Assembly: GCA_050187415.1 (NCBI GenBank)
Contig: JBFWXN010000021.1
Span: 1 to 64,000 of the forward strand
DNA from: Ga0077555 sp050187415
GTDB taxonomy: Bacteria > Pseudomonadota > Alphaproteobacteria > Rhizobiales > Hyphomicrobiaceae
Length of the DNA: 64,000 nucleotides
Direction of reading: 5' to 3'
The notes beneath the pieces are model-generated. The model saw only the letters and a list, made by a program, of their open reading frames with translations, had not been told where the DNA came from and ran no database searches. The translations under genes and the position numbers were made by a program. How positions within the stretch are numbered: position 1 is the first letter of the stretch; the number at the start of each line of letters is the position of its first letter. This document shows positions 53,418 through 61,753 of the stretch, piece after piece.

Positions 53418-55748
53418 TTATGGCGAAGGCCGTGAAAGGAGCGATTTCAGCTCCTTCCAGATGCCCGCGACAGGATGGAACTCCATGACGACAGTGTGAC
53501 GACCGGGTCGGACCTCGACCGCGCGGAACAGTACGTTAGCCTGCACGATGGGCGCTGCGGCTCCGTCGACCGTCGCCAGCCACCACGGATGCCACACGTC
53601 GTTGAGCACAACCCAGCCACCGTCGGGGCTGTCGACGTCGACGACGATGCGCGTCTGGCCATATCGGGCGATGCGCGATCGACCGGGGCGGGGATGCGAC
53701 GTGGCCGGCGACGCGGGCGTCTCGATCAGGACGGTGCGTCTCGGATCGAATTCGGGCCAGCGCCCAGTCTCCAATATTTTCTCGAAGTCGGCCTGTTCGG
53801 CATGCGTTGCAAACATCACGCGCGGCAGCGTCTGGCGGTTCTCGTAAAGATAATCGGCGCCGATCTTGCCGACCAGGTCGAGATCGCCGGGCCGCAGGTT
53901 CTTGTCCATCGTTTCGACCGGCGCACCGGTTGCGATCCAACGGAGCCCCAGCATGTCCGCCAGGCGCGAGTGGTAGGAGGGAAACAGTGGGGCGAACTTC
54001 CGCTGGTCGGGGAGGCCCACGTGGTCCTCGGCGCCGGTCGCGCGCGTGTAAAGACCGAGCCTCACCGGATTGTAGCCCAGCGTGTTCTCGAGGCGCTGGC
54101 TCATGCTGGCGTTTGGCCAGTGAAAGCCGAGGCCGGCGAGCTCCACCCGGTCTCGGCGCGTCGATGTGGCGACGACCCTGGACTTGAGCGCCTGCATGAC
54201 TGGATTGCCGCCTCGGGGATCGAGCATGTCGAAAGTCGAGGGTGGGAGAGCTGACGAGGTCGAAGGGCCGTTGTTGTAGGCAAGATCGGCGGCGGTGACG
54301 GCGGACAGGGCGAGCGCAGCAGCAAGCGGTTGCAAGGCGACGCGCGGCAGACACCACGCGATGGCGCCCGCGGCTGCAAGGAAGAAAGCAATAGCTATCG
54401 CGACGGGACGACCAACACGCGGGACGCGATCGACGTTGACGGCGAACACAAGTGCCGCGGTCAACGCGACGATCAGGAGCGCAGCGACTGCGGCATAGTC
54501 GCGACGCCGTGGCCGTCTCCAGGGCTCGGAGAACCACGTATGCGTGACGTAGCCGGCCAATATCGCCGTGAGCCCGCCGATCAGAAAGACCGCGTCCGCG
54601 GGCCGGCGGTAGAGGTCGACGCCCGGCAGCGCATAGAGCACCCGAAACGCGGGCGTATACCAGCCGAGCCCGTAGAGCAGCGAGACCACGAGTGCCAGGG
54701 CGAAGAAGCGGATTTCCCTATCCCATAGACGCCCGGAGACGGCGGCGAAGGCCACCAGCAGGAAGGGGATCGCGCCCACGTAGCACTGCCCGACGTTCTG
54801 GGCCGTGAAAAGGCCGGTGCCGACCCATGCAAAGCTCGGTGGACCCCAAAAATCGGCCATATCGCCCGCGGCGCCGAATATCTGGGGAATGACAATCGTA
54901 ACGAGAAGGGCTGGATGTAGAGAGCCGGCGCCGGCGCCCGCGAGATCGATCGTAGGACGGTTCGACTGGGCAGCCAGCAGTACGGTCATCAGGATCGGAA
55001 AAGCGACGAGCGCGAGACCGACGATGCCCCCTGCGGCGAGCGGCATGAAGCTGGACGCAATCCGCTTTCGCAGCGTGTCGCCGGTCGCCCACAGCCAAAC
55101 GGTGCGTGCGGCCAGCAGATAGACGACGAGAAGCGCCACCTGATCGCGCCCCAGCACGATGAAGGCAGCAAAGAGCCCTGCGGCGGCGCCTGCGGCGACC
55201 GACCCGCGCTCGACCGCCCGATCGAGGAACACGAGCGCCCACGGAAGATAGGCGAGGCTCAAGACCTGGCCGGTATGCTGGATGCGCCATGCCATGGCGG
55301 CACCGAACGAGAAGGCGAGTGCGGCGACGATCGCGCCCGCCCAGTGCCAGGATCTGTCGCGGAACCAGACGATCAGCCCGACGCCGCCCGCAGCCATCGC
55401 CGCGATCAACGTGAGGTCTTGGGCCCAGGGGCCGGGCGACGGATTGACGAGCGCAAGCAGGAGGTAGGGCGGCGAGAAGATCATCGACTGCGGATCGGCA
55501 ATCTGCGGCTGCCCGGAGAAGACATAAGGATTCCACCAGGGCAACTCGCCGGCCCAGAGGCTGCGTGCCAGGAACTGGATCTGGGGGAGAAAGTGTGCCT
55601 TCGAATCCCAGGGGATGGACACCCGGCCGAGTATCCAAGGAGCCGTCATGGCTGCAAAGGCGAAGAGATAGATCGCGACCGGAATCGCCAGTGCCCACGC
55701 GGCCGTCCGATCATCGGACAAGGGTTCGGGCCTCGATCGTTGGCGCAT
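53418..55748 (-). CDS. YfhO-family polytopic membrane protein (GT-C-like)
   Basis: The 776-residue protein has about twelve hydrophobic helices and a C-terminal periplasmic beta domain with GGWVVLNDVWHPWWLATVDG, the mark of YfhO-type proteins. The first loop carries SIPWDSKAHFLPQIQFL and WWNPYVFSGQPQIADPQ, where GT-C transferases keep acidic catalytic residues. Relatives glycosylate wall polymers or proteins using polyprenyl-phosphate sugars. The GtrB/GtrA pair beyond ribA could supply its donor; this is inference. Confidence 0.8.
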   Translation of the reverse strand: MRQRSRPEPLSDDRTAAWALAIPVAIYLFAFAAMTAPWILGRVSIPWDSKAHFLPQIQFLARSLWAGELPWWNPYVFSGQPQIADPQSMIFSPPYLLLALVNPSPGPWAQDLTLIAAMAAGGVGLIVWFRDRSWHWAGAIVAALAFSFGAAMAWRIQHTGQVLSLAYLPWALVFLDRAVERGSVAAGAAAGLFAAFIVLGRDQVALLVVYLLAARTVWLWATGDTLRKRIASSFMPLAAGGIVGLALVAFPILMTVLLAAQSNRPTIDLAGAGAGSLHPALLVTIVIPQIFGAAGDMADFWGPPSFAWVGTGLFTAQNVGQCYVGAIPFLLVAFAAVSGRLWDREIRFFALALVVSLLYGLGWYTPAFRVLYALPGVDLYRRPADAVFLIGGLTAILAGYVTHTWFSEPWRRPRRRDYAAVAALLIVALTAALVFAVNVDRVPRVGRPVAIAIAFFLAAAGAIAWCLPRVALQPLAAALALSAVTAADLAYNNGPSTSSALPPSTFDMLDPRGGNPVMQALKSRVVATSTRRDRVELAGLGFHWPNASMSQRLENTLGYNPVRLGLYTRATGAEDHVGLPDQRKFAPLFPSYHSRLADMLGLRWIATGAPVETMDKNLRPGDLDLVGKIGADYLYENRQTLPRVMFATHAEQADFEKILETGRWPEFDPRRTVLIETPASPATSHPRPGRSRIARYGQTRIVVDVDSPDGGWVVLNDVWHPWWLATVDGAAAPIVQANVLFRAVEVRPGRHTVVMEFHPVAGIWKELKSLLSRPSP

Positions 55749-55833
55749 CGCAACTCTTTCGACGCTTGCGTGGCTGGGACCGCGCGCGTGCCGCTTCGGT
55801 GCTGGCTAGAGACGCCATGTCGAAAGAAACGAC

Positions 55834-55855
55834 AAGGGCGGCTCATGCCGCCCTT
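55834..55855 (-). terminator. Rho-independent terminator after pckA
   Basis: AAGGGCGGC (55834-55842) and GCCGCCCTT (55847-55855) form a perfect 9-base stem with a TCAT loop, 29 bases past the pckA stop. On the minus strand the stem is followed by TTGTCGTTTCTTT, a moderately T-rich tail. Confidence 0.7.
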
Positions 55856-55884
55856 CCCTTCGACCTGCGCCATGGGCCGGGAAG

Positions 55885-57471
55885 CTACTCCGCCGCCACC
55901 TTCAAGGCAGGCGCGGCTGCTCTGACATCGGCATCGACGTGTGATTCGAACTTCGCAAAGTTCTTGTTGAACATGTCGACCAGGGACCGAGCCGTGGCGT
56001 CATATGCCCCCTTGTCGGCCCAAGTATCACGGGGATTGAGAATGCGCGGATCTACGCCGTCGAGCGCCGTAGGAACCTGGAAGCCGAACATGGCGTCCTT
56101 GCGCATCGGCTGGGACTTGAGCGCGCCGGACAGCGCCGCATCGAGCAGTGCTCGTGTTGCCTTGATCGGCATGCGATGGCCAACGCCGAACTTGCCGCCG
56201 GTCCACCCGGTGTTGACCAGCCAGCAATCGACCCCATGCTCGGCAATCAGTTTGCGCAGCATGTTGCCGTAGACGCTGGGATGACGCGGCATGAAGGGGG
56301 CACCGAAGCAGGTCGAGAAGGTCGCCTGCGGCTCTGCACCGAGACCCTTCTCGGTACCGGCCACCTTGGCCGTGTAGCCCGAAAGGAAGTGATACATCGC
56401 CTGGCTCGGCGACAGCTTGGCGATGGGAGGAAGCACGCCGAAAGCATCGGCGCAGAGCATCACGACAGTCTTCGGATGACCCGCCGTACCCTTGGGGCTC
56501 GCATTGGCGATAAATTCGAGCGGATAGGCCGCGCGCGTGTTCTCAGTGAGAGAGCCGTCGTCAAAATCAGCGTCGCGGCTGCCATCCTTGAGCACAACGT
56601 TCTCGAGCACAGCCCCGAAACGGCTCGATGCGGCAAAGATCTCGGGCTCGGCCTCCGCCGAAAGGCGTATCGTTTTGGCGTAGCATCCGCCCTCGAAATT
56701 GAACACGCCATCTTGCGACCAGCCGTGCTCGTCGTCGCCGAGAAGAACGCGCTTGGGGTCTGCCGAAAGCGTGGTCTTGCCGGTGCCGGAGAGGCCGAAA
56801 AAAATGGCGGACTCGCCGTCATGGCTGACGTTGGCCGAGCAGTGCATCGGCATCACGTCCATTTCGGGCATCATATAGTTCAGATAGGTAAAGACCGACT
56901 TCTTGATTTCTCCAGCGTAGGAGGTTCCGCCGATCAGAACGAGGCGGCGCGAGAAGTCGCACGCTATCACCGTTTCGGAGCGGCATCCGTGACGCGCCGG
57001 ATCGGCGCGAAAGCTCGGCAGGGAAACAACGGTGAACTGCGGCGCAAAGTTCGCGAGTTCGGATGGATCGGGCCGACGCAACAAGTGCCGGATGAACGCT
57101 GCGTGCCAAGCGTATTCAGTAAAGATGCGTGCGTTCAGGCGGTGATTGGAATCGGCGCCCGCGTAGAGATCCTCGACGAACAGCTCGAGCTTGGCCGCAT
57201 GTGCCAGGAAATCCTGGTAGAGCGCATCGAAGTGGGCCGGCGACATCGGCTTGTTGTTGTCCCACCAAACATGCGGATCCGTGCTCGCATCACGGACCGT
57301 GAACTTGTCCTGGACGGACCGCCCGGTATGGACTCCGGTTTCCACCGCGAATGCGCCGCTCGAGGCAAGCTGACCCTCGCCTCTGCGGACGGCGAGCTCG
57401 AGGAGCTCCACGTGGCCGAGATTGTGCTCGATCCTGGCCGGTACGCTAAGTGCGAAAGGTTCTTGTTTCAT
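55885..57471 (-). CDS. pckA: Phosphoenolpyruvate carboxykinase (ATP)
   Basis: This 528-residue enzyme converts oxaloacetate and ATP to PEP and CO2, the gateway to gluconeogenesis on acids. The substrate loop GVHTGRSVQDKF (46-57), the kinase-1a P-loop GLSGTGKTT (226-234) and the metal segment in LIGDDEHGW-like text are all present. In many Rhizobiales pckA is next to chvG/chvI and hprK; here it is instead divergent from methylmalonyl-CoA mutase, suggesting shared control by organic acid supply. Confidence 0.95.
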   Translation of the reverse strand: MKQEPFALSVPARIEHNLGHVELLELAVRRGEGQLASSGAFAVETGVHTGRSVQDKFTVRDASTDPHVWWDNNKPMSPAHFDALYQDFLAHAAKLELFVEDLYAGADSNHRLNARIFTEYAWHAAFIRHLLRRPDPSELANFAPQFTVVSLPSFRADPARHGCRSETVIACDFSRRLVLIGGTSYAGEIKKSVFTYLNYMMPEMDVMPMHCSANVSHDGESAIFFGLSGTGKTTLSADPKRVLLGDDEHGWSQDGVFNFEGGCYAKTIRLSAEAEPEIFAASSRFGAVLENVVLKDGSRDADFDDGSLTENTRAAYPLEFIANASPKGTAGHPKTVVMLCADAFGVLPPIAKLSPSQAMYHFLSGYTAKVAGTEKGLGAEPQATFSTCFGAPFMPRHPSVYGNMLRKLIAEHGVDCWLVNTGWTGGKFGVGHRMPIKATRALLDAALSGALKSQPMRKDAMFGFQVPTALDGVDPRILNPRDTWADKGAYDATARSLVDMFNKNFAKFESHVDADVRAAAPALKVAAE

Positions 57472-57636
57472 GGATCCGCGTTGCTTCTGGCGTATTCAAT
57501 TCTCGGAAGATCAGGGGCCTCGGCAGAAGAGGGGCTCGAAAGATGTGAGCGACCAACCCCCTCTAAAAGTTCCGGATCGTCTTCCGAACGGACGAAACCC
57601 GGTGGTCACAACGACTGTCTCAGCCCCCGGGTCGAT

Positions 57637-57780
57637 TCTAGCAGATCGGTCTAGCAGACCGCTGCAGCTGCCGTAATCGTCGAATAGTCGCACTTTTCGA
57701 GGCCGAAGTCCAAAGCCGAGAATGCTGCACCTGCGAAGAAACGCGAATGCCGGTCACCAATCTAGCAGCATCGGTGTCTA
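57637..57780. promoter_or_regulatory. Repeated TCTAGCAG motifs, candidate regulator sites
   Basis: TCTAGCAG occurs at 57637-57644, 57650-57657 and 57761-57768. A larger unit, TCTAGCAG-A-TCGGTCTA at 57637-57653, recurs as TCTAGCAG-CA-TCGGTG-TCTA at 57761-57780. CTAG is usually the rarest tetramer in proteobacteria, so three copies in one intergenic region are unlikely by chance. They lie about 165-310 bases upstream of pckA and 355-500 bases upstream of the mutase. Confidence 0.45.
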
Positions 57781-58027
57781 ATCATCTTCAATTAATTTCG
57801 GGTTGCCACGGCAATTTCGGCAGAAGCGTAAATCAGTGTTGGATCAGCGCTCCAATTACTCGAGTAGATAGCGGGTTCATTTCCATTGCCGACAGGGCGG
57901 TATCGGCCGTGCCGGAGCCGACGGCTGGTGTTTGATACCGCGCTGCGACATAGATCTCGGTCGGAGACGGTCCGATTGGTTTGCCGGTGCGGGGCTCGCG
58001 AAGGCTTCCGAGGCGCTTGCCGAAGCA

Positions 58028-58051
58028 AGGCTGGCGCCATGGCGCCAGCCT
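58028..58051. repeat. 24-base perfect palindrome upstream of methylmalonyl-CoA mutase
   Basis: Each arm is AGGCTGGCGCCA's 12 bases and the full 24 bases equal their own reverse complement, centred at CATG. A smaller hairpin, CTTGC-CGAA-GCAAG, ends one base into it on the left. It ends 85 bases before the mutase ATG. It could be a leader hairpin or a dimeric protein site. Confidence 0.6.
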
Positions 58052-58136
58052 CACGAGGCTTCTCGCGGCTGGAGCAAGGTTGTCGGTGGGCGAGATTGAT
58101 GCGAAAATTGAGTATGGACACGAACGGACGCCGGAA

Positions 58137-60311
58137 ATGACCCAAATTCCCGACTTCACGAAGCTCGCGCTCGCCGGATCGGCCGCAGGCAGCAGCCCAG
58201 TTGGCGGCTCGGCCGCCCGGACCACGTTCGCCACGCCGGAAGGCATCGATATCAAATCTTTTTATACCGGGAGCGACACTTCTGGCCTCGATTTTCTGGA
58301 CGGCTATCCGGGCATCGCGCCGTACGTCCGAGGCCCTTATCCGACGATGTACGTGACGCAGCCGTGGACGATCCGGCAGTATGCAGGCTTCTCCACCGCA
58401 GAGGATTCGAACGCATTCTACCGACGCAACATCGCGGCCGGACAAAAGGGATTGTCGGTCGCGTTCGATCTCGCCACGCATCGCGGCTACGATTCAGACC
58501 ATCCGAGGGTCAGGGGCGACGTCGGGATGGCCGGTGTGGCGATCGACTCCATCTTCGACATGCGCACCTTGTTCGACGGCATCGACCTTTCGCAGATGTC
58601 GGTCTCGATGACCATGAACGGGGCTGTGCTGCCCGTGCTCGCGTTGTTCATCGTTTCGGGCGAAGAGCAAGGCGTGCCGGCGGCAAAACTGTCTGGGACC
58701 ATTCAGAACGACATTCTCAAGGAGTTCATGGTCCGCAATACCTACATCTACCCGCCCGAGCCTTCGATGCGGATCATCTCCGACATCTTCGCATATACCT
58801 CGGCGAACATGCCGAAGTTCAACTCGATCTCGATCTCCGGCTACCACATGCAGGAAGCCGGAGCGACCGCCGATCTCGAGCTTGCCTACACACTGGCCGA
58901 CGGGGTCGAATACGTGCGTGCCGGCGTCGAGGCCGGGCTCGGCGTCGACAAGTTCGCGCCGCGGCTCTCGTTCTTCTGGGCAATCGGCATGAACACGTTC
59001 ATGGAGATCGCCAAAATGAGAGCGGCACGCCTGCTCTGGGCGAAGCTCATTCAGGACGAGTTCAAGCCGAAGGACCGGCGATCGCTGTCGCTGAGGACCC
59101 ATTGCCAGACGTCGGGATGGTCGCTGACAGCACAGGACGTGTTCAACAATGTCACACGCACGTGCGTCGAGGCGATGGCCGCAACGCAGGGCCACACACA
59201 GTCGCTGCACACCAACGCCCTCGACGAGGCCATTGCGCTGCCGACCGATTTCTCGGCCCGCATCGCGCGCAATACGCAACTTGTCCTCCAACAGGAGAGC
59301 GGAACGACGCGCGTCGCCGATCCGTGGGGCGGCAGCCACTACGTCGAGCGGCTCACCTACGAGCTGGCGCTGAAGGCGATGGAGCACATCACCGAGGTTG
59401 AACGCCTCGGGGGCATGGCGAAGGCGATCGCGGCCGGAATTCCGAAGATGCGGATCGAGGAGGCAGCGGCACGAACGCAGGCTCGTATCGACAGCGGGCG
59501 GCAGACGATCGTCGGCGTCAACAAGTTCCAAGTCGCAAATGCGGCCGAAATCGAAATCCTGAAGGTCGACAATGCACGCGTGCGCGGGCAGCAGCTTGCG
59601 AAGCTCGACCGTCTCCGCGCCGAGCGCAACCAGGCCGATGTGCAAGCCGCGCTCAAGGCTCTGACCGAAGGCGCGCGCGGCAACGAGAACCTGCTCGACC
59701 TCGCGGTCAAAGCAGCGCGCGCCAAGGCGACCGTGGGCGAGATCTCGGACGCGATGGAGACCGTGTTTGGTCGTCACCGGGCCGAGATCCGCGCGGTGTC
59801 CGGCGTCTACAGGGCAGAGGCAGGCACTATGAACAAGGAGATTGCCGGCGTTCTGAGGCTCGTCGAAGCATTCGAGACAAACGATGGCCGTCGGCCGCGC
59901 ATCCTGCTCGCGAAGATCGGACAGGACGGGCACGATCGAGGCCAGAAGGTGATCGCCACCGCCTTTGCCGACCTCGGGTTCGACGTCGACATCGGCCCGC
60001 TGTTCTCGACACCGGACGAGGTGGCGCGCCAGGCCGTGGAGAACGACGTGCACATCGTCGGCGTGTCGTCGTTGGCCGCGGGCCACCTGACGCTCGTACC
60101 GGAGCTGCGGGCGGCGCTCGAGGCGGAAGGACGCGGCGACATCATGATCGTCGTCGGCGGCGTCATCCCGCCGGCGGATTATCAGGCCCTGTTCGAAGCG
60201 GGCGCGAAGGCGGTGTTCGGACCGGGCACAAACATAGCTGCCGCGGCAACCGACCTGATCCACAAGCTCAACGAGGCGCTTGGCTACCGCAGCGTCGAGG
60301 CTGCGGAATAA
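58137..60311 (+). CDS. mcm: Methylmalonyl-CoA mutase, large subunit type
   Basis: The 724-residue adenosylcobalamin enzyme interconverts methylmalonyl-CoA and succinyl-CoA. The N-terminal barrel has TMYVTQPWTIRQYAGFSTAEDSNAFYRRN in outline and the C-terminal B12 domain has DGHDRG with the cobalt ligand His599. It appears complete as one chain. GLSVAFDLATHRGYDSDHPRV is the expected substrate segment. The ribosome site is weak. No meaB or epimerase gene is adjacent; a NIPSNAP gene follows after 27 bases. Confidence 0.94.
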   Translation: MTQIPDFTKLALAGSAAGSSPVGGSAARTTFATPEGIDIKSFYTGSDTSGLDFLDGYPGIAPYVRGPYPTMYVTQPWTIRQYAGFSTAEDSNAFYRRNIAAGQKGLSVAFDLATHRGYDSDHPRVRGDVGMAGVAIDSIFDMRTLFDGIDLSQMSVSMTMNGAVLPVLALFIVSGEEQGVPAAKLSGTIQNDILKEFMVRNTYIYPPEPSMRIISDIFAYTSANMPKFNSISISGYHMQEAGATADLELAYTLADGVEYVRAGVEAGLGVDKFAPRLSFFWAIGMNTFMEIAKMRAARLLWAKLIQDEFKPKDRRSLSLRTHCQTSGWSLTAQDVFNNVTRTCVEAMAATQGHTQSLHTNALDEAIALPTDFSARIARNTQLVLQQESGTTRVADPWGGSHYVERLTYELALKAMEHITEVERLGGMAKAIAAGIPKMRIEEAAARTQARIDSGRQTIVGVNKFQVANAAEIEILKVDNARVRGQQLAKLDRLRAERNQADVQAALKALTEGARGNENLLDLAVKAARAKATVGEISDAMETVFGRHRAEIRAVSGVYRAEAGTMNKEIAGVLRLVEAFETNDGRRPRILLAKIGQDGHDRGQKVIATAFADLGFDVDIGPLFSTPDEVARQAVENDVHIVGVSSLAAGHLTLVPELRAALEAEGRGDIMIVVGGVIPPADYQALFEAGAKAVFGPGTNIAAAATDLIHKLNEALGYRSVEAAE

Positions 60312-60338
60312 GACTTGAAGATCCAATCGGGAGGAAAC

Positions 60339-60665
60339 ATGGCTGCGTTCTATGAATTGCGTCAGTACAAGATCAAGCCGGGCAAGATGGAAGCTTGGCT
60401 GAAGCTGATGGAAGCAGAGATCATCCCCTTTCAAGTGTCGAAGGGGGCGGTGATCACGGCTTCGTTCCGGGGCGAGACCGACGACAGCGTCTACTTCTGG
60501 ATCCGCCGCTTCGAGAGCGAAGCGCAGCGGGAGCAGATCTATAAGGACATTTACGAGTCGGATTTCTGGAAGACGACAATCTCGCCCCAGGTCGGCGAGT
60601 TGATCGATCGCCCGGCAATCAACGTCCAGCGCGTGACGCCGACACGGATGTCGGCTGCACAGTAA
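60339..60665 (+). CDS. NIPSNAP family protein
   Basis: This 108-residue protein starts MAAFYELRQYKIKPGKMEAW behind GGGAGG and forms a ferredoxin-like alpha/beta fold of the NIPSNAP family. SVYFWIRRFESEAQREQIYK is the second family block. Bacterial members have no settled function. It may be cotranscribed with the mutase gene 27 bases upstream and is followed by a strong hairpin. Confidence 0.85.
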   Translation: MAAFYELRQYKIKPGKMEAWLKLMEAEIIPFQVSKGAVITASFRGETDDSVYFWIRRFESEAQREQIYKDIYESDFWKTTISPQVGELIDRPAINVQRVTPTRMSAAQ

Positions 60666-60696
60666 GGCGAGATCCACGCGACAAGTTCTTGATTCA

Positions 60697-60724
60697 CCGC
60701 CCGACGCGGCCCCGCGTCGGGTGG
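60697..60724. terminator. Strong GC-rich hairpin after the NIPSNAP gene
   Basis: CCCGACGCGG (60700-60709) pairs perfectly with CCGCGTCGGG (60712-60721) across CC, and three further pairs (one G-T) extend the stem to 60697-60724. It sits 31 bases past the stop. No T-run follows, so it may block exonucleases or cause weak termination. Confidence 0.6.
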
Positions 60725-60856
60725 AGTCATGTTTGCGCCTCTCCGGCCAGCGGTGACGGATGGATCACATCGCAAAAGCCTTGGCGTTGACAGCAGCGCA
60801 GAGCGTAGTCTTGGGCCTTGAGAGACACGTCGGCAAAACGAGCTTCGGAGGAACCC

Positions 60857-61663
60857 ATGACGGCGCTAAAGGATGGGACGTACTACAAGGTCGAGATTGA
60901 TGGCCGCCTCATGATCGTGACGCTCAATCGGCCTGAGGTGATGAATGCGCTGCATCACCTCGCGCACGACGAGCTCACTGCCGTTTGGGACGAGTTCCAG
61001 GAGAACCCCGAGCTCTGGGTCGCCATCGTGACGGGCGCCGGTGACCGCGCGTTCTCGGCCGGAAACGATCTCAAGTATCACGCTGACTACCGAGCCAAGC
61101 ACGGCACGCGACCGCCGGCTAACGCCAAGGGTTTTGCGGGCCTGTGCAATCGCTTCGATCTCGACAAGCCGGTGATCGCAGCCGTGAACGGCGTCGCGAT
61201 GGGCGGCGGCTTCGAAATTGCGCTGGCCTGCGACATGATTATCGCGTCCGACAAGGCCCGCTTCGCACTGCCGGAGCCGCGCGTGGGTCTTGCGGCCGGC
61301 GCCGGCGGAATGCAGCGGCTTTCGCGGCAGATCCCTCTGAAGAAGGCCATGGGCATGATGCTCACGGCGCGGCAGGTGCCGGCCCAGGAAGGTTTCGAGC
61401 TCGGTTTCGTAACGGCCGTGGTACCGCACGAGAAGCTGATGCAGGAGGCGCGCCGCTGGGCCGGCCTGATTCTCGAATGCTCGCCGATGTCGATCCGGGC
61501 GACGAAGCAGGTGGTGATGCGATCGCTCGATGTGCCCTCGACGGAGATCTCGATGCGCAACTTGAGCTATCCGGCGTTCGTCGCGATGACGCAGAGCGAA
61601 GACACCATCGAAGGACCGAAAGCGTTTGCCGAGAAGCGCAAACCCGACTGGAAAGGGCGGTAG
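60857..61663 (+). CDS. Enoyl-CoA hydratase/isomerase family protein
   Basis: The 268-residue crotonase-fold enzyme has the oxyanion-hole segments FSAGNDLKYHA and AVNGVAMGGGFEIALACD. At the first catalytic-glutamate position the text is GAGGMQR rather than an E-containing motif, while LPEPRVGLAAG supplies Glu near the second position. The activity may therefore be isomerase or hydrolase rather than a standard hydratase. GGAGG precedes the ATG at 60857. Substrate unknown. Confidence 0.85.
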   Translation: MTALKDGTYYKVEIDGRLMIVTLNRPEVMNALHHLAHDELTAVWDEFQENPELWVAIVTGAGDRAFSAGNDLKYHADYRAKHGTRPPANAKGFAGLCNRFDLDKPVIAAVNGVAMGGGFEIALACDMIIASDKARFALPEPRVGLAAGAGGMQRLSRQIPLKKAMGMMLTARQVPAQEGFELGFVTAVVPHEKLMQEARRWAGLILECSPMSIRATKQVVMRSLDVPSTEISMRNLSYPAFVAMTQSEDTIEGPKAFAEKRKPDWKGR

Positions 61664-61753
61664 GCAGGACCTGGGCTTGCGGCGGGGGCGCGGCGCGAGC
61701 CTCGAGTGCGGCGGCACGGCGCGCCCAGCGGGGCGGTTGCGTCTGTCGCGCGA

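Larger units (their letters stand above)
57472..58136. other. 665-base divergent control region between pckA and methylmalonyl-CoA mutase
   Basis: No gene is supportable here; the open frames are short and lack ribosome sites. It contains the TCTAGCAG repeats (57637-57780), a relatively AT-rich stretch at about 57780-57805, the dyad TTGCC-AC-GGCAA at 57803-57814 and the 24-base palindrome at 58028-58051. No cobalamin riboswitch core was recognised. Confidence 0.6.

Noticed and set aside
57840..58136. Cobalamin riboswitch before the B12-dependent mutase
   Set aside because: No B12-box-like core or multi-stem arrangement could be found. The 24-base palindrome does not fit that fold.
58494..60677. 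Long antisense open frame opposite methylmalonyl-CoA mutase
   Set aside because: It is an open frame caused by high GC third positions. The plus strand encodes a complete conserved enzyme and the antisense product resembles nothing.
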